This document shows, piece by piece, positions 43,135 through 45,916 of a DNA stretch of 45,916 bases (the stretch's first letter is position 1; every line of letters begins with the position of its first letter). Source of the stretch: an uncultured Erysipelotrichaceae bacterium. Lineage in GTDB: Bacteria; Bacillota_I; Bacilli_A; Erysipelotrichales; Erysipelotrichaceae. The stretch covers positions 1-45,916 of the forward strand of contig CASEPS010000010.1 of the NCBI GenBank assembly GCA_949289855.1, given 5' to 3'. The position numbers and the translations under genes were made by a program. The notes below the pieces were generated by a model. That model saw nothing but the letters and a program-made list of their open reading frames with translations. It did no database searches and was not told the origin of the DNA.

Positions 43135-43884
43135 TTAACCAAACCTCCCTGTAATATAGTCCTGCGTTCTCTTGTCTTTCGGGTTTCCAAACAGATCAGC
43201 AGTTGGCTGAACTTCAATCAGTTCACCGAGCAGGAAGAATGCTGTACGGTCAGAAATTCTTTCTGCCTGCTGCATGTTGTGCGTGACGATGACGATGGTG
43301 TAATTCTTTTTGAGTTCCATCGCCAGTTCTTCAATTTTCTGTGTAGCAATCGGGTCAAGTGCGGATGTCGGTTCGTCCATCAGAAGAACAGATGGGTTGA
43401 CCGCAATGGCACGGGCAATGCAAAGACGCTGTGCCTGACCACCGGAAAGCCCCAGGGCAGGCTTGCTGAGACGGTCTTTGAGTTCATCCCAGACGGCTGC
43501 TGCACGTAATGACTTCTCTACGATTTCATCGAGTTTTGCACGAGAGCGGATACCGGAAATACGTGGACCATATGCCACGTTGTCATATACGCTCATGCCA
43601 AATGGATTTGGACGCTGGAAAACCATACCTGCTGCTGTGCGCAGATCATCGGCAGACATTTCCTTATAAATATCTTTTCCATTGAGTGTGACAGTACCTT
43701 CAATGCGGATATTGCGGTAAAGGTCGTGCATTCTGTTAAGACTTCTCAGAAATGTGGATTTGCCACAACCGGAAGGTCCGATCAATGCTGTAATCTGTTT
43801 TTCAGGCATATCGAGATTGATATTTTTGAGAGCCTGTTTCTCACCATACCAGAGATTCAGATTTCTGGCAGACATTCCATTCAT
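43135..43884 (-). CDS. pstB: phosphate ABC transporter ATPase PstB (copy 2)
   Basis: A 249-residue PstB, parallel to the copy at 26953-27708. Walker [10 protein letters not shown], signature LSGGQAQR (the other copy has LSGGQQQR), [20 protein letters not shown] and Walker [13 protein letters not shown] are intact, so it should be active. It has no permeases beside it. It may serve PstCA from the distant operon, or provide a PhoU-specific signalling partner. The start follows GAGGAGAAATTT. Confidence 0.95.
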   Translation of the reverse strand: MNGMSARNLNLWYGEKQALKNINLDMPEKQITALIGPSGCGKSTFLRSLNRMHDLYRNIRIEGTVTLNGKDIYKEMSADDLRTAAGMVFQRPNPFGMSVYDNVAYGPRISGIRSRAKLDEIVEKSLRAAAVWDELKDRLSKPALGLSGGQAQRLCIARAIAVNPSVLLMDEPTSALDPIATQKIEELAMELKKNYTIVIVTHNMQQAERISDRTAFFLLGELIEVQPTADLFGNPKDKRTQDYITGRFG

Positions 43885-43946
43885 AAATTTCTCCTCTATA
43901 ACGCGCTTATCATACGTATCGATCGTAAAATCCGTAATCAGCAGTA

Positions 43947-43963
43947 TGTTAAATTTATGTAAA
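43947..43963 (-). promoter_or_regulatory. Pho box upstream of pstB2
   Basis: TTTACA (43963..43958) and TTAACA (43952..43947) in direct repeat with an 11-bp period, the PhoP-type site. A -10-like TATGAT lies downstream towards pstB2. Confidence 0.7.
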
Positions 43964-44030
43964 GCCGATATGATAGTTGAAAAATATACCCAAATCCTAT
44001 TTAATAACCACGAAAGAACAAGGGTGGCTT

Positions 44031-44762
44031 ATGGAAAGAATTAAATCACTGCAAAATGCAAAAGTAAAGAATCTGGTGAGACTTCATCAGAAGAAATATC
44101 GTGATGAGACGGGACTTTTCCTTGTGGAAGGGGACCATCTGATAAGCGAAGCCAGAAAGGCTGGCATATTGCATTACGTCATCACTGATGAAGATGACTG
44201 TCCGTATGAGAAATACCTTCTTGTGACACCGGAAATCATGAAGAAGATTTCCACAAATGTCAGTGCTGTACACCGCATTGGGGTTTGTGAGAAATGTAAA
44301 ATGACCGTAAAAGAACCAAAGCGGGTCTTATTGCTCGATGATGTGCAGGATCCTGGAAACCTTGGTACCCTCATCCGCACAGCGGTATCCTTTTCCTTTG
44401 ATGCCATCTGTTGTTCGAAACATACAGTAGATGTCTATAATGAAAAGGTTATCCGCTCTACCCAGGGAGCACTGTTTTACATCCCTGTGATTTACAGCGA
44501 TTTAACACAAACAATAGAGACATTGAAACACGATGACTTTACCATTGTTGGTACCTCCCTGCATGAAGCAAGTGGTATGCGTTCCTTTTCAGCACAAGAA
44601 AAAATGGCTTTTGTGCTTGGTAATGAAGGACAGGGTGTTTCAGATGAAATCCTTTCTCTTTGTGATGCAAAGCTCTTTATTGAAATGCAGGGCTTTGAAT
44701 CACTGAATGTTGCGGTTGCCGGTGGCATTGTGATGTATACTTTTCAGGGTCACCATGCGTGA
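44031..44762 (+). CDS. SpoU-type RNA methyltransferase (RlmB/TrmH-like)
   Basis: A 243-residue methyltransferase. Residues 1-90 are the substrate-binding domain (LQNAKVKNLVRLHQKKYRDETGLFLVEGDHL). The SPOUT part follows: LLDDVQDPGNLGTLIRTA, FVLGNEGQGVS and GFESLNVAVAGGIVMY, all complete. It 2'-O-methylates a nucleotide in rRNA or tRNA. ATG 44031 is chosen over an upstream in-frame ATG because the domain starts here. It converges with acylphosphatase, overlapping by 13 bases. Divergent from pstB2. Confidence 0.92.
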   Translation: MERIKSLQNAKVKNLVRLHQKKYRDETGLFLVEGDHLISEARKAGILHYVITDEDDCPYEKYLLVTPEIMKKISTNVSAVHRIGVCEKCKMTVKEPKRVLLLDDVQDPGNLGTLIRTAVSFSFDAICCSKHTVDVYNEKVIRSTQGALFYIPVIYSDLTQTIETLKHDDFTIVGTSLHEASGMRSFSAQEKMAFVLGNEGQGVSDEILSLCDAKLFIEMQGFESLNVAVAGGIVMYTFQGHHA

Positions 44763-45034
44763 CCATAGCCATAACCGAACCGCTTTTCCCCTTCGACGAC
44801 TTCTGTTTCTTTGATGCTCATATCATCCACCCGGATGAAGCGGTCACCTTCCTGTACTTTTGCCAGGAAGTAATCAATATCAGCAGGCTCTCCCTGCACA
44901 TAGATCTCGACCATTCCATTGTCGAGATTGGCTGCGCTGCCCGTCAGATGACGCTCCAAAGCAATGCGCATACAGAATCCACGGAAGCCGACGCCTTGTA
45001 CGCGTCCTTCCACAATGACATGATATCGTTTCAT
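44750..45034 (-). CDS. acyP: acylphosphatase
   Basis: A 94-residue acylphosphatase, which hydrolyses carboxyl-phosphate bonds. The active loop GRVQGVGFR places catalytic Arg at R18, and N36 lies in AANLDNGMVEI. Full length. AGAGG precedes the start at 45034. Confidence 0.95.
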   Translation of the reverse strand: MKRYHVIVEGRVQGVGFRGFCMRIALERHLTGSAANLDNGMVEIYVQGEPADIDYFLAKVQEGDRFIRVDDMSIKETEVVEGEKRFGYGYGHAW

Positions 45035-45101
45035 AGATTTACCTCTTCTTCCTTAATGATAACTGAAAACGAAGAAGAACACAGCACAATGGAGGAATTT
45101 C

Positions 45102-45818
45102 ATGGCAAACATTTTACTGAATATATCCAATTTTGATGAACCATGGGCATATGCCACCATGGAACAATACCTGCATCCTGATACAAATGTACTCATCCTG
45201 CCATTATCCTATGATGAAGGATGGATTACAGACCGTGAAGAATGGTATGACCGCTATGGCAGGGGACAGGAACATTATGAAGAACTCGTAAGACCATTCC
45301 GTGCCTTTGGCATAAAGGATGAACAGATTCACTGGGTCAACTATTATGAAGATGATCCATCTTCCGCAAAGCGAAAGATTGCCCAGGCAGATGTACTGTT
45401 CTTCACCGGTGGACTTCCAGACTGGATGATGCAGAGGCTCTATGACCTTGATATCCAGCAGGACATCCGCGACTATCAGGGTGTTGTCATGGGCACAAGT
45501 GCAGGTGCTTTGATCCAGTTACAGGAATTTCATCTCACTGAAGATGCCGACTACCAGTTTCAATACCAGTATGGCCTTGGACTGTTGGAAGGGTTTGACA
45601 TTGATGTCCACTATGAACAGAATGAAAAACACCTCTATGCCATCATCCGTTCTCTTGAAGACAAAGGTATGCCCATCATCTGTTATCCAAACCAGGGTGG
45701 TATTGTCATTGACCATGGACAGTATCAGTTATTAGGCGGCGCATTTGTTGTTACACCAGATGACCTGGATGAAGTCTATGCGGCATATGAAGATAGTAAA
45801 ACAGTTGGCTATTGGTAG
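45102..45818 (+). CDS. S51 family dipeptidase E-like protein
   Basis: A 238-residue protein of the class I glutamine amidotransferase-like fold. The nucleophile elbow is GTSAGA with Ser133, preceded by FTGGLPDWM, and a plausible His170 in DIDVHYEQ. That is the pattern of peptidase S51 (alpha-aspartyl dipeptidase or cyanophycinase-like). Cytoplasmic. ATG 45102 follows GGAGGAATTTC. The specificity is not known. Confidence 0.87.
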   Translation: MANILLNISNFDEPWAYATMEQYLHPDTNVLILPLSYDEGWITDREEWYDRYGRGQEHYEELVRPFRAFGIKDEQIHWVNYYEDDPSSAKRKIAQADVLFFTGGLPDWMMQRLYDLDIQQDIRDYQGVVMGTSAGALIQLQEFHLTEDADYQFQYQYGLGLLEGFDIDVHYEQNEKHLYAIIRSLEDKGMPIICYPNQGGIVIDHGQYQLLGGAFVVTPDDLDEVYAAYEDSKTVGYW

Positions 45819-45916
45819 TGAACTACTCCGACTTATAGAAGTCGGAGCTTCCAGGAAGCTTTTGACTTCCCTTTAAGACAATATGTAAAAGCCCTCCATT
45901 AACTTGCGTGTTCGAG
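45819..45916 (-). mobile_element. possible right end of an IS200/IS605-type (tnpB) element running off the window
   Basis: Read on the minus strand the end is a hairpin (CTCCGACTT with AAGTCGGAG, 45847..45826) preceded by GGAAG and followed by TAGTTCA. That resembles the 3' hairpin of tnpB-associated guide RNAs in Bacillota, whose tail commonly reads hairpin-TAGTTCAC. A second hairpin, AGCTTCC (45846-45852) and GGAAGCT (45854-45860), shares two bases with the first. Minus-strand frames close with a stop in this stretch. The tnpB body would lie right of 45916 and is not seen, so the call rests on recall of the motif. Confidence 0.45.

Overview
The window looks like a chromosomal segment of a low-to-mid GC Bacillota, probably an anaerobic gut-type lineage such as Erysipelotrichia. 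That assignment is inference. It rests on the gene set: QueH-type queuosine synthesis, a folate ECF transporter under a THF riboswitch, paired U32 (TrhP1/TrhP2-like) proteins, UmuC with YolD, and PhoPR-type phosphate control, together with strong AGGAGG ribosome binding sites. Genes are tightly packed on both strands and no gap exceeds 300 bases. No rRNA, tRNA, CRISPR array or complete mobile element was seen.

Layout. 0-7.8 kb: an AraC regulator, an orphan PTS IIB protein, a Fur-family regulator with a perfect palindrome in its promoter and a co-transcribed metal transporter, a small hydrolase, a fused FeoA-FeoB iron transporter with YccF, and a flavin/ferredoxin protein divergent from an HxlR regulator. 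7.8-15.8 kb: a cytoplasmic lectin-fold protein divergent from a LysR regulator, a Cof phosphatase, a zinc phospholipase C-like protein, a GT-C glycosyltransferase, an esterase, a metallo-beta-lactamase-fold hydrolase and a DegV protein. 15.8-19.8 kb: a zinc-ribbon/UmuC/YolD operon behind a palindrome resembling an SOS box, then RlmA and TetR genes diverging from a shared operator. 19.7-24 kb: the tgt-queA-queH operon (minus strand) divergent from a membrane protein/SmtB-type zinc sensor/exonuclease operon.

24-34.3 kb: pstSCAB behind Pho boxes, an SPFH/ribbon-helix-helix pair, a pyrophosphatase, a NagB-like protein, a small kinase with a second phospholipase C-like paralogue, an aminotransferase with YggS, and folT under a THF riboswitch. 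34.4-40 kb: trhP1-trhP2-spoU, a large HprK/PEPCK-like P-loop protein of unknown function, and an old yellow enzyme. 40-46 kb: a second phosphate operon (pstB2-phoU-phoP-phoR) with its own Pho box, a second SpoU methylase, acylphosphatase, an S51 peptidase, and at the right edge a hairpin resembling the end of an IS200/IS605-type (tnpB) element.

Themes. Phosphate homeostasis is split over two loci 13 kb apart that probably form one regulon. RNA modification is heavily represented: Tgt, QueA, QueH, RlmA, TrhP1/2 and two SpoU methylases. Several genes have a -10 hexamer ending only 6-10 nt before the start codon, suggesting leaderless mRNAs. The least explained items are the HprK/PEPCK-like protein and the damage-type operon with its SOS-like palindrome.
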